A DNA stretch of 64,000 nucleotides. Origin: Burkholderia sp. Ax-1719 (GTDB taxonomy: Bacteria > Pseudomonadota > Gammaproteobacteria > Burkholderiales > Burkholderiaceae). Both the position numbers and the translations under genes were made by a program. The notes below the pieces were generated by a model that did not search any database, had not been told where the DNA came from, and was given only the letters and a program-made list of their open reading frames with translations. Of this stretch, positions 43,616 to 52,005 are shown piece after piece; the stretch's first letter is position 1; the number at the start of each line of letters is the position of its first letter. Where the stretch lies: NCBI RefSeq assembly GCF_011753055.1, contig NZ_VWWJ01000004.1, positions 372,001 through 436,000 on the forward strand, in the 5' to 3' direction.

Positions 43616-44428
43616 ATGGACTTGACAGTGATTTCAGAGCTGATTCCGGAGCGCGCCGCCGATGCGGCTCGCTTCGCACAGCTCGCAGACACCGGCAAGC
43701 TGCCGGTCGTGACAGTTTTGGGGAAGTTCAATCACGGCAAGAGCACGCTGTTGAACGAGTTGATTGGTCAGGGCGTGTTCGCGGTTTCCGATGCGCGTCA
43801 GACCACGGATCTGGACGCCTTCGACCAGGACGGCGTGCGCTGGCTCGATGCGCCGGGACTCGACGCCGACGTCCAGACCGAGGACGACAGGCGCGCATTG
43901 CGCGGGAGCTGGGAGGAGGCGGATATCCGTCTCTTTGTCCACTCGGCGCGCGAAGGCGAACTCGACGCCAGCGAAAAGGCGCTGCTCGCGGAGCTTGCGG
44001 CCGAAGCCAGGCATTCCCGGCGCGAGGCGCTGGTGGTTATCACGCAGATTGAGGAGGTCGGTGAAGACACGTTTGCCGACATCCTTTGCATCATCAAGGA
44101 ACAGGTCGCTTCACTGGAGATTCTGCCCGTTTCGGCGATGCGCTACCGGCGCGGACGCGAAGGCGGCAAGCCACTGCTGATCGAAAAGAGCGGCATGCCG
44201 GTGCTGAAAGCCCGTATCGCCCATGCGGTCCGTCAGGTGTTCTCCGCACGGGCCGAAGAGCGGCGGATAGCGGGTATCGTCCTGCGTGCGCAACTGGCCT
44301 CCGCGGGTGCAGACCGTTATGCGCGCCTGAAAGCGCTCACGAACGAGCGCAGCAGGCGGCTGACGCGCTTCAAGAGCGAGTTTGAGTCGCTTCAAGCAGA
44401 TATTCACAGAAAAATCGGGGCGATCTAG
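43616..44428 (+). CDS. small dynamin-like/Era-like GTPase
   Basis: A 270-residue GTPase. G1 is GKFNHGKST (36-44), Thr63/64 in RQTTDLDAF fits switch I, and G3 is DAPG (78-81). The G4 position reads TQIE where NKxD/TKxD is expected, so base recognition is altered. LEILPVSA is the G5 region. A short helical tail (SARAEERRIAGIVLRAQLAS and a coiled coil) follows; no transmembrane segment is seen. Only 2 bp before the next gene. It resembles the GTPase-domain component of LeoABC or YfjP-type proteins. Likely acts at a membrane with the two large GTPases of the operon. Confidence 0.9.
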   Translation: MDLTVISELIPERAADAARFAQLADTGKLPVVTVLGKFNHGKSTLLNELIGQGVFAVSDARQTTDLDAFDQDGVRWLDAPGLDADVQTEDDRRALRGSWEEADIRLFVHSAREGELDASEKALLAELAAEARHSRREALVVITQIEEVGEDTFADILCIIKEQVASLEILPVSAMRYRRGREGGKPLLIEKSGMPVLKARIAHAVRQVFSARAEERRIAGIVLRAQLASAGADRYARLKALTNERSRRLTRFKSEFESLQADIHRKIGAI

Positions 44429-44430
44429 GC

Positions 44431-44919
44431 ATGGGTTTCTTTTCCAGTTTGGGCAGCATGTTGGAGTCGGTGGCGGAAACGACACTCGAGTCCATTGCCG
44501 ATGGCATTCAGAAGGTAACGGACGCGATTCCTTCGCCCACGTCGTCTTCGTCCAGTAGCACCTCGTCGTCCGCATTCCAGCAGGAAGTCGCGAAACGGGC
44601 GGGGGCGCGGCGTATTGCGGAAAGTGAATCGGCGGTCATGTTGAAAAGCTTCTTTCAGAAGCACCACATCCCCGTCACGGATGCGGAAATCAAGGAACTG
44701 GTCATGGCGTGCTCAGCCACGTCGACGCCCGCAGTGTCGATGAAGTTCGAAAAACGGCACCAGGACACGGTGGAGACGCAGCTGCATGTTGCCGAGATGG
44801 ATAGCCTGAAGGCCGAAATCGAACGTCTTGAGGAGGCGGCGCAGGCGATTCGCTCGGTGATGGCGCAACAGGATGCAACTGCGAACGGTGAGGGAAACGC
44901 GGTGGCGGCGAAACCGTGA
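44431..44919 (+). CDS. amphipathic-helix/coiled-coil accessory protein (162 aa)
   Basis: 162 residues in three parts: an N-terminal amphipathic helix (MGFFSSLGSMLESVAETT then LESIADGIQKV) suited to membrane surface binding, a Ser/Thr-rich linker (about 35-47), and a C-terminal coiled coil (HVAEMDSLKAEIERLEEAAQ). No enzyme motif. Start 2 bp after the small GTPase stop and end 22 bp before the large dynamin, so certainly in one operon. A partner or scaffold that brings the GTPases to the membrane is the natural guess. Confidence 0.75.
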   Translation: MGFFSSLGSMLESVAETTLESIADGIQKVTDAIPSPTSSSSSSTSSSAFQQEVAKRAGARRIAESESAVMLKSFFQKHHIPVTDAEIKELVMACSATSTPAVSMKFEKRHQDTVETQLHVAEMDSLKAEIERLEEAAQAIRSVMAQQDATANGEGNAVAAKP

Positions 44920-44941
44920 GCATCGAGCGCACGAATAAAAC

Positions 44942-46744
44942 ATGGATTCGAATCACTCGCGGGGCCAGGAAGTGAACGGAACGACTAAAGTGCAGACACC
45001 AGAAGCGCATTTCATCAGGAAGTTGAAACAGTTCGAGTACGTCACAAAGGACATGCAGGTCCGGGTCGACGAACTGAATGGCTGGAAGCTCAAACTGGAG
45101 GCGAAACTCGTCCTCGAGCACAATGAGGTCAAGGGGGTCAAGGCAGGCGGTGCACTCGCGCGCCAGATCCACGACCTTCGGCGTCAAATCGGCGAATGCG
45201 TGGCCGGTTGGGCGCGCGGGCTGGACAGCAGCGGACCCATGCGACGCCTTAGCGAACAGTTTTGTGACCAGGGCATCCTGCTTGTCTTCGGCAAGGTCAA
45301 TGCCGGCAAGAGTTCGTTCTGCAATTTCCTTGCGGAGCGATTCAAACGACATGGCGAGCCAGTCCAGTATTTCTATTTCGAAAACGGCGAAAGCATTGAT
45401 ACCCAGGGGCCGTTCGTAGAAGCAGCAACGGAAGCAACAGCACGTATCCAGGGAATCCGGCTTGGCAGCAAGCTCATCTTGCTCGACACGCCGGGCCTGC
45501 ACTCGGTCACGGAGGCAAATGGCGCTCTGACCAAAAGCTTCACCGACAGCGCCGATGGTGTTCTGTGGCTCACGAGCTCGACGTCGCCGGGCCAGGTACA
45601 GGAACTCGACGAATTGCGCGAGGAGCTCAAACGGAACAAGCCGTTGCTACCCGTTATTACGAAGAGCGACATGTCAGAGGAGGACGAGCTCGATGGTGCC
45701 ATCGTCACGATTCTGAAGAACAAGACGGCGAAGAACCGCGAACTCCAGGAAGGCGATGTACTCAAGCGGGCGCAGGCCAAACTGCGCCAGGCTGAGATGG
45801 ACGAGGGCCTTGTGCACTCCCCCGTATCGGTTTCAGCACTGGTGGTTCGCAAAAGTCCGGAGCCTGACGAGGCGCTGGAGGGTGCGGGGTTTCAGCGTCT
45901 GTTCGGTGGCCTCACCGAGATCGCCGAGGCCGCGACGGAAATCAAGCAGCGCAAGGCGGCCGTGCTCATGCTCAGTCATCTTGAAAAAGACGTTGTGCGG
46001 CCACTGAACGAGCAGATACGGCCGCAGCTCGAAATCATGCGCAAGAGCGCTGCGGAAGCGGCGAAATCGCTGGATTCTGCCGCTTCCAAAATCGGTAGCA
46101 GCGTGCTGGATGAGGTGCTCGGCGAACTGGCCGATTTGCTCGAACGGCACAAATCGACGCGTGACAGTGCCGCGGTGCATGGCGAATTGCGCGCGCGGGT
46201 TCACCAGAGCGTGCAAGAGCACATTGCGCGCGAATTGGCGGAATACGCGCAAGAGATGGACGCCGCCCTGTTCGCCCTGAACGATGGCCAGTATGGCGCT
46301 TTCGACGATGTCACCGAAGAGTGCGAGGTCACGCGAGGCCGCTGGAAGAAGAGCGCGGTCGCCGGGGCGGCGGGAATAGGCGGCGCAATCCTCGGCGGAC
46401 TGATCGGTTCCCTGTTTCCGGGAGCCGGGACGATCGCGGGCGTGGGTGTGGGCGAGGCCGTTGGCGGCCTGCTGGGCGGTGTGGTGAGCTCATTGCTGGG
46501 CGAGAAGGGCGGTGACTATCTCGTCGAAACAGAGCGTCAGCGCGTTTCTGTAGGCGTGAGCTACACGCGCCTATATGAGGCGATCTCGCAGGATTTGCGC
46601 AAGCGCCTTCCGGGTGCGGTTGCCAAGGTGGTCGAGCGGTGCCGGGACAGCGTCGAGCAGGTGATGGCTGAGGTCGCGCGGATCGAGCGCGTTGTCGACG
46701 AAAGCGAAAAGCAACTGGAGAGGTTGAAGGAGGAGTGCAAGTGA
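44942..46744 (+). CDS. large dynamin-like GTPase with glycine-rich membrane hairpin
   Basis: 600 residues. A helical N-terminus (about 20-95) is followed by a complete GTPase: G1 GKVNAGKSS (117-125), G3 DTPG (182-185), G4 TKSD (240-243). Long helical segments (stalk-like, about 330-460) follow. A glycine-zipper hydrophobic hairpin at about 466-520 (GAAGIGGAILGGLIGSLFPG; GVGVGEAVGGLLGGVVSSLL) precedes a C-terminal coiled coil. This is the plan of bacterial dynamin-like proteins, with the hairpin as paddle. The stop overlaps the GTG of the next GTPase. Role inferred: GTP-driven membrane binding, fusion or fission, possibly in defence. Confidence 0.93.
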   Translation: MDSNHSRGQEVNGTTKVQTPEAHFIRKLKQFEYVTKDMQVRVDELNGWKLKLEAKLVLEHNEVKGVKAGGALARQIHDLRRQIGECVAGWARGLDSSGPMRRLSEQFCDQGILLVFGKVNAGKSSFCNFLAERFKRHGEPVQYFYFENGESIDTQGPFVEAATEATARIQGIRLGSKLILLDTPGLHSVTEANGALTKSFTDSADGVLWLTSSTSPGQVQELDELREELKRNKPLLPVITKSDMSEEDELDGAIVTILKNKTAKNRELQEGDVLKRAQAKLRQAEMDEGLVHSPVSVSALVVRKSPEPDEALEGAGFQRLFGGLTEIAEAATEIKQRKAAVLMLSHLEKDVVRPLNEQIRPQLEIMRKSAAEAAKSLDSAASKIGSSVLDEVLGELADLLERHKSTRDSAAVHGELRARVHQSVQEHIARELAEYAQEMDAALFALNDGQYGAFDDVTEECEVTRGRWKKSAVAGAAGIGGAILGGLIGSLFPGAGTIAGVGVGEAVGGLLGGVVSSLLGEKGGDYLVETERQRVSVGVSYTRLYEAISQDLRKRLPGAVAKVVERCRDSVEQVMAEVARIERVVDESEKQLERLKEECK

Positions 46745-48282
46745 ATCCGTTTGAACAATACAAGTCGCTGCTTGAACAGGCTGAGCCAGTGGCAATGCGA
46801 TACCTTCCTGGCGCCGAGGCGATCATCGCCGAATGGCAGGAGCGTATCCAGAAGCAGAAGGTTCACGTCATGATGTTCGGCGCCTACAACGCCGGCAAGA
46901 GCACACTGATCAATGCTCTTGTTGGGCGCGAGGTGGCGAAGGCCGGCGACGTGCCCACGACGGACGCCGTGGACTTCCATGAATGGGACGGTCACCTGCT
47001 GCTCGACACGCCTGGCGTCAACGCGCCGATCGAGCACGAGGCAATCAGCCTCGAGCAGTTGCGGCGTGCCGACCTGATCGTGTTCGTGCTGCGCCAGGAG
47101 GACCAGGATGCGAGCGACATTATGAATCGTATCTTCGATCTGCTCGAACAGAAGCGGCCTCTCTTCATAGTCCTGAACTACGAAGATGGCGATCCCGCGC
47201 AGATCGAAGCGATTCAGGCGCGCTTTACCCACATGCTTCACACGTATGCCGAGCGGCGTGGATTCGACAAGGCGGCCCTCGACACGGTGCCTACGATTCT
47301 CATGAACATCAAGTCGGCTTGTCGCGCACGACTCGAAAACAAGGCCGTGCTGCTTGAGCATTCCCGCTTCGACGTCTTCATGCTGCGTTTCCGCGATTGG
47401 CTTGTGCAATACGACAGCGAGAAGCAGCTTCTGCAGCAGATCTGCACGGGGCTCGAGCGCTCACTGCTGCAACCGGTGTCGGAGTCGATCAACCGTGAGG
47501 CGGCGCCGCAAGGGGATATGCAGGAAGTCGACGCACAGATCGGTCACATTACCCGAGAGTACCGGTTGCTCACGAATGCCGCGTCCAGCAGGATTCGCAC
47601 CGAGCTGACGCTGCGGCGCCCGACGATTAGCGAAGCTATTGCACAAGGCGGTTCGCGCGACATGGTGATGGCCGCGTTGACGCAGGTTGGCGAGTCGGTG
47701 AGCGAGATCGTGCAGGCCTGGCTGGAGAAGGAACTCAAACAGAACGTCAAGGGGCGCATCGGCGCGGCGCTCGCCGCAGACGGGCTTGAGCTTCCCAAGG
47801 GAAACGGCGCAAGCGGCAGCGAGTTCGGCAACAAGATTCTCGACGCCGCGCTTGACGGGATGAAAGGCGTCCACAAGGAGCATGTGCAAACGCTGCTGGA
47901 GTTTGGCCGCAAGCTGAAGATTCCGGGCCTCAAGGGCCGATGGACCAAGACGCTTGGCCGTTGGGCCGACAGGGCTGCCCCCGTGATTCAGGTGGTTGCC
48001 CTGCTGGCGGAAGTTGGAGTCGAATATTACGGCGAGGAGAGTGACGTGAAAGCGAGCCAGGACCGGACGTTGCAGCGCGGCCAGTGGCTCGATGAAGCGT
48101 GCACGCAGCTTTACTCGGGGCTGATGCAAAGCGTGACCGATGTGATTGCGCACGTGCAACTGGAGGATTTGCAGCCTGTAGAGGCGCGTCGCAGCGAATT
48201 GCGCGCGAAGGCTGGCGCGAGTGATAAGGACCGAAGCGACTGGGCGGCGCTGACGCTAGCGTTTCAACACGTCGCATTTTAG
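46741..48282 (+). CDS. second large dynamin-like GTPase (LeoA-like layout)
   Basis: 513 residues. G1 is GAYNAGKST (47-55), Thr73/74 in VPTTDAVDF is switch I, and G3 is DTPG (89-92). The G4 slot reads NYED (146-149), so Lys is replaced by Tyr. The rest is helical (stalk-like) with a weak hydrophobic stretch (APVIQVVALLAEVGVEYYG). The start is GTG 46741, overlapping the upstream stop (GTGA) behind AAGGAGGAG; GTG 46735 is less likely. Two dynamins in one operon with coupled translation suggests a heteromeric machine, as proposed for LeoABC and shown for other paired bacterial dynamins. Confidence 0.92.
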   Translation: MNPFEQYKSLLEQAEPVAMRYLPGAEAIIAEWQERIQKQKVHVMMFGAYNAGKSTLINALVGREVAKAGDVPTTDAVDFHEWDGHLLLDTPGVNAPIEHEAISLEQLRRADLIVFVLRQEDQDASDIMNRIFDLLEQKRPLFIVLNYEDGDPAQIEAIQARFTHMLHTYAERRGFDKAALDTVPTILMNIKSACRARLENKAVLLEHSRFDVFMLRFRDWLVQYDSEKQLLQQICTGLERSLLQPVSESINREAAPQGDMQEVDAQIGHITREYRLLTNAASSRIRTELTLRRPTISEAIAQGGSRDMVMAALTQVGESVSEIVQAWLEKELKQNVKGRIGAALAADGLELPKGNGASGSEFGNKILDAALDGMKGVHKEHVQTLLEFGRKLKIPGLKGRWTKTLGRWADRAAPVIQVVALLAEVGVEYYGEESDVKASQDRTLQRGQWLDEACTQLYSGLMQSVTDVIAHVQLEDLQPVEARRSELRAKAGASDKDRSDWAALTLAFQHVAF

Positions 48283-48361
48283 TAAATAAGCGTGTGTTCG
48301 TTCCTTGATCGTCGGATCGGTGCGATATCGCTAAACAATTGACAACAAAACGAGGTTGAGC

Positions 48362-48796
48362 ATGGCGGCATGGGACATGGCGAAGTCCGCCCTGAAATAC
48401 GCAAATCCAACTGCCTGGCTAGTCGTGGAGGGCGTTGAACTGGCAGCCAACGCCGTTGCCAAAGCATCCGCGGAGGGTGTCGATGAACTGCGCGCCGAAG
48501 TTGCAAAGCAGGATTTGCAGATGAAATTTGCGCAGCACCAGGCGCGCGTTGCGCAGGAGCTGGCAATCGCAAGACGAATCGATAACGCGGAAGAAGTCGA
48601 AATCGAAGAGTTTTATAACGTGTCAGGAAAGGGCAATGTGGGGCTCACAGTGGACGCAGAGGAAGGAACCGGAACGTTGGGTGTGGGTGGAGAAGGCAGC
48701 AAAGTGACGAAGCGGATTTACCGGTTCAAAGGGCTTAACAAAGATATACAACAGCTATTTGTTCAGAATCAGGGCGACGACAGTTCCATCCCTTGA
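48362..48796 (+). CDS. operon-terminal small protein (144 aa)
   Basis: 144 residues: an N-terminal helix with mixed hydrophobic character (NPTAWLVVEGVELAANAVAK), a charged coiled coil (ELRAEVAKQDLQMKFAQHQA), and a C-terminal beta-rich tail with NVGLTVDAEEGTGTLGVGG. GAGG lies ahead of ATG 48362. A 79-bp gap separates it from the dynamin gene and contains a possible weak internal promoter. No family known to me. Its place in the operon suggests a partner or effector of the dynamins. Confidence 0.7.
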   Translation: MAAWDMAKSALKYANPTAWLVVEGVELAANAVAKASAEGVDELRAEVAKQDLQMKFAQHQARVAQELAIARRIDNAEEVEIEEFYNVSGKGNVGLTVDAEEGTGTLGVGGEGSKVTKRIYRFKGLNKDIQQLFVQNQGDDSSIP

Positions 48797-49076
48797 TGTT
48801 TTACGGTACTACTGGTGGAGGGGCGTGGGATCAATGATCCCCGCTCCCGGCCTTTTCAAGGATTCGATAAGCGCCCGTGCCCGCCTTTTTTGCGCTATAT
48901 GGCGCGCGGCAAAAGCGCGATTCCGACGTTGGTGCCGATTTGAATGGCGGCGCCGTTCGCGAGCTCGAACGGCGTGCTCGATGATCCATCGAACAAGCCT
49001 CTGCTGAGCCGGGGCGACATATCTGAACGCCGGATCTGGGCGCTCCTTCGCGTCGCAACTGCTTGTAGCAGCTTGT

Positions 49077-50795
49077 TCAATTTCGCCTGGAGAACGCATC
49101 CCCGATCTGCCGCGCGCGTTTGACTTCGTCGCTGTGCAGGTAGATTGACGTCGTTGAGACCGAGGCGTGACGCAGGTTGTCGCGCACGGTCGTTAGTTCC
49201 GCGCCGCGTCCGAGCGCGTGCGTAGCGTGCGTGTGGCGCATCCAGTGCGGACTCGCGCGGCGCAGCTTTTCCGCAAGCGGCGCATGATCCGATTCGATTA
49301 CCTTCGCGGCCAGCAGGAAGAAGCGGCGCATGACCATCCACAGGCGCACGCTGCTGATGCTTGTTCCCGTCACGCTGCCGCTATCCGCCTCCAGATTGCC
49401 GATGACTGGCGTTTCCGGCCGCCAGTGTATCTGTGTGACCGGCAGCCCGCGTTCGACCAGATAGCGCGTGAGCGCGTCCCATGCGAGCGGCGGCAGCGCC
49501 ACGCGCGCGAGTTTCTTCCCCTTGCCTGTTACGCGCACCCAGTGATCGCCGCGCGGATCGGATTCGACGTGGCCAAGCGTAGCGCCAACCAACTCGCTCG
49601 CGCGCAAACCGGTCGCGTAGCCGAAATCCAGCAGAAAGCGCACACGCTGCGCCGCGGGCGCCGACCAGCCGTGCGACCACTCCAGCCCATCGGCAATCGT
49701 CCGTAAGAGCGCCCATTCGCCTTCGCTGAAGGCATGCGATGCGTCGAGCACGCCTGTGCCTGCTGCGTCCCGCACCTTCACGCCTGCAAACGGATTGGCC
49801 AGCACATAGCGTTGCTCGATGAGCCAGCGGAACAGCGCTCCGAGAATTGACAGCGCATGTGCTACCGAGCGCGCCGAAAGACTGCCATTGAACGGCCGCC
49901 AGTCGGGCGAGGTACGCGGCCGGACCGGCCCGACCCAGCGCCCATGTGGCGAAGGGTGACGCAGGAACGCGCGATAGGCGATGGCATCTTCGGTGGTGAG
50001 CGAGGACAGCGCGCGCCCGCGCTCGACGATGGCCCAGAGGATAAGCCGCTCGGCTTCCTTGCGATACGTGCGCTGCGTGGCGGGCGATTCGTGCAGCGAA
50101 AGCCAGGTCTGGACGGCCTGATAGTCGTTGGTCGCGTCGAGCGTGCAGGTGGCGGCCGGGGCGCGGAACGTGCCTTCCGTGCCGTCTACCTCATGCGGCA
50201 CCCGGATCGATTCCCACGGCACGATGTCGCCGCGCTGGCTTGCGACGACCAGCGCGCGGGCTTTTTCCGTGAGCGCGGGCCATGCCGCGAAGAACGCTTC
50301 AATGACGCGGGCGCTGGCCGCACCAAGTCCTGGCACGACCTTCCACCACTGGCGACGGCGTGGAATGCGCACGGTGAGATCGGCGAGCGTCGTGATCCCA
50401 TAGGCCTGCAGCACGCGCACGGCGCGCGGGGCGAACCACTGCGCGATGTCGTCGGCGATCTGTGGTTCGCGTGGGCGGGAAGTGCGCAAGATGTCGATGG
50501 CCTGCGCGACGGCTTTCGCATGCTGCGGGCGCTCGTCCGCGGGGTGATCGAGGAGCGTGGCCAGATCGTCGCGATTGACGGCGCGGGCGATAGCAACAAG
50601 CCTGCGCCGGATGCGCCCGAGCACGCCGCGCGCGGACTTTCCTTCGCCCAAGGCCGAAGGCAGATAGCGCTCGACAGCGGGCCGCACGGCCACGCCTGCA
50701 TACCACGCACGCAGTACGGCGAGTTCGGCGGCATCGGGAAAGCCTTCTGGTTGTGCAGAATCCAGGGCGGGCAGGGAGGTGTGACGCGTTTTCAT
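49077..50795 (-). CDS. tyrosine recombinase / phage-type integrase
   Basis: 572 residues (581 from ATG 50822). A long N-terminal DNA-binding part precedes a core-binding domain (TYRKEAERLILWAIVERGRA) and the catalytic domain: the first Arg in DFGYATGLRASELV, the beta-hairpin Lys region TGKGKKLARVAL, the H-x-x-R-like box in PHWMRHTHATHALG, and LRHASVSTTSIYLHS with the nucleophilic Tyr. Complete, no frameshift. It points inward to the dynamin operon and marks one end of the island. Large tyrosine integrases with a long N-terminal extension are common on Burkholderia islands. Confidence 0.93.
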   Translation of the reverse strand: MKTRHTSLPALDSAQPEGFPDAAELAVLRAWYAGVAVRPAVERYLPSALGEGKSARGVLGRIRRRLVAIARAVNRDDLATLLDHPADERPQHAKAVAQAIDILRTSRPREPQIADDIAQWFAPRAVRVLQAYGITTLADLTVRIPRRRQWWKVVPGLGAASARVIEAFFAAWPALTEKARALVVASQRGDIVPWESIRVPHEVDGTEGTFRAPAATCTLDATNDYQAVQTWLSLHESPATQRTYRKEAERLILWAIVERGRALSSLTTEDAIAYRAFLRHPSPHGRWVGPVRPRTSPDWRPFNGSLSARSVAHALSILGALFRWLIEQRYVLANPFAGVKVRDAAGTGVLDASHAFSEGEWALLRTIADGLEWSHGWSAPAAQRVRFLLDFGYATGLRASELVGATLGHVESDPRGDHWVRVTGKGKKLARVALPPLAWDALTRYLVERGLPVTQIHWRPETPVIGNLEADSGSVTGTSISSVRLWMVMRRFFLLAAKVIESDHAPLAEKLRRASPHWMRHTHATHALGRGAELTTVRDNLRHASVSTTSIYLHSDEVKRARQIGDAFSRRN

Positions 50796-50829
50796 ACAAT
50801 CGAGTTTACTAGATAAATGCATACCTTAT

Positions 50830-50845
50830 GATAAGAATACTTATC
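50830..50845. promoter_or_regulatory. inverted repeat upstream of the integrase
   Basis: GATAAG-AATA-CTTATC, perfect 6-bp arms with 4-bp spacer, 8-35 bp upstream of the possible integrase starts. A candidate operator or core site for integrase autoregulation. Confidence 0.45.
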
Positions 50846-51357
50846 CTAATAGCTCCGTAGTCTTCCTGTATCCTGCAAAAACTTGACCTGCCTGTATCGA
50901 GACGGCGAGCACAAGCAACAATAAGATGATGAAACGAAAGGCGCGTACGGCTGAGGCAGCGGCATCCGCGGTTGTATCGGATGTCAGTCCTGCGCAGAAA
51001 TTCTGGAAGCTGATGAGCGCGTCGTAGAAGTGCTGTCTACGGTCGGGCCAATCGACCAGACGTGCCCAGTAATGGGCATCCGCGTGTGAGCGCTTTGAAG
51101 GCGTTCTCTTGCGGATATCGCGTCGACGATGGCGATAACGGCTATGCAGGCGGCACGCACCTGTCGTTCAAGCCGCGCGCGATACCGACCTTCGCCGTAA
51201 GAAGAGCATTCTTTTTAGAGCGAAGCCATTAACCGGCGCGGGGCAAAGCGCAACCCAGCGCCGATTGCGCGTGACGCCTGACGCGTATTGAACGGCCATT
51301 AGTCAATTTGTGCGGGGGGATGAGACCGCCACGCCGCGTCATCGCAACAAGGACGCG
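50846..51357. other. intergenic stretch without a recognisable gene
   Basis: About 510 bp. A 33-codon frame (50926-51027, ending FWKLMSAS) has no clear ribosome site. A stretch from 51105 to 51190 translates without stops (VDDGDNGYAGGTHLSFKPRA) and may be gene debris. Nothing is assignable. Confidence 0.5.
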
Positions 51358-51612
51358 TTAGTCGGAGCTGGGCGGCTCGATTCTGGTTTGTCGGAATCCG
51401 TTTGTTTCGATGAAGTCTGCCCATTCGTCAGGGTCCATTTCGTCGCCCATCGCGTTCACGTTGTCCCGATCGCGATACGCGACCACGCTAACCGTGAAAA
51501 ACGGTTCCTCGCCTTCGTCCTCGTCCTCTACGTAGTTGGCTTCCTCAACGAAGATCTCTACGCCTTTGTCGTTCTCCCAGACAGAGTAGCGCTGCGGACA
51601 TTTCATATTCAT
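51358..51612 (-). CDS. small acidic hypothetical protein (84 aa)
   Basis: 84 residues, strongly acidic (VEDEDEGEEPFFTVSVVAYR; DEMDPDEWADF). An internal Met (MKCPQRY) is an alternative start. AAGAGG lies upstream. No domain known. The acidic composition recalls immunity or DNA-mimic proteins, but this is not evidence of function. It sits in the debris zone between integrase and fimbrial locus. Confidence 0.6.
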   Translation of the reverse strand: MNMKCPQRYSVWENDKGVEIFVEEANYVEDEDEGEEPFFTVSVVAYRDRDNVNAMGDEMDPDEWADFIETNGFRQTRIEPPSSD

Positions 51613-51713
51613 GCATCAACCTCTTCGATTCAGTTAGGTTAGCCCTCACATGCAAAACGGCGCATGGAAGGAAGCGCTGCAGTGTCTGTTGCAGGCGCGC
51701 TAGAAGCGGATGA

Positions 51714-51920
51714 TACCCCTGTGCGATAGCGGCGCCCACGCTCAGTCGACAAGGTTTGCAGTATTTTGCGGCCGGTCTGCCCGCAAAATACTACGATCCG
51801 GTCACCGGCAACGAATGGTCGGGCAAGGGCAAGCGTCCTCGCTGGCTCGTGGGCACGCGCCTTGAGGACTCCGCGATCGATGCGCCCCAGCCGAAGGCGT
51901 GGTGGCAAGGCGACGAATGA
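51714..51920 (+). pseudogene. C-terminal fragment of an H-NS-family nucleoid protein
   Basis: The frame opens after a TGA at 51711 and reads LPAKYYDPVTGNEWSGKGKR, PRWLVGTRLED and a stop at 51918-51920. This is the H-NS DNA-binding domain (Y.DP.TG..WSG+G+.P.WL). There is no start codon and no oligomerisation domain in frame; the 5' part is lost. A remnant, about 8 kb from the operon gene at 43194 that has an H-NS-like N-terminus without this domain. Confidence 0.8.
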
Positions 51921-52005
51921 GCCATATCCGCCTGCGCTCGCGTTGTTGCGCACATTTCACGCCACGCGACGGCTGACCGCTTCGAAATCATCGCGCCGTG
52001 GCTGC

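Noticed and set aside
44946..44960. tRNA T-loop-like GATTCGAATC as an integration target
   Set aside because: Inside the coding start of the 600-aa GTPase; no cloverleaf can be drawn. No tRNA or rRNA gene was found in the window.
48827..48841. GGGATCA-A-TGATCCC dyad after the 144-aa gene as terminator
   Set aside because: Only 7-bp arms with a one-base centre and no T-tract; too weak to call a terminator.
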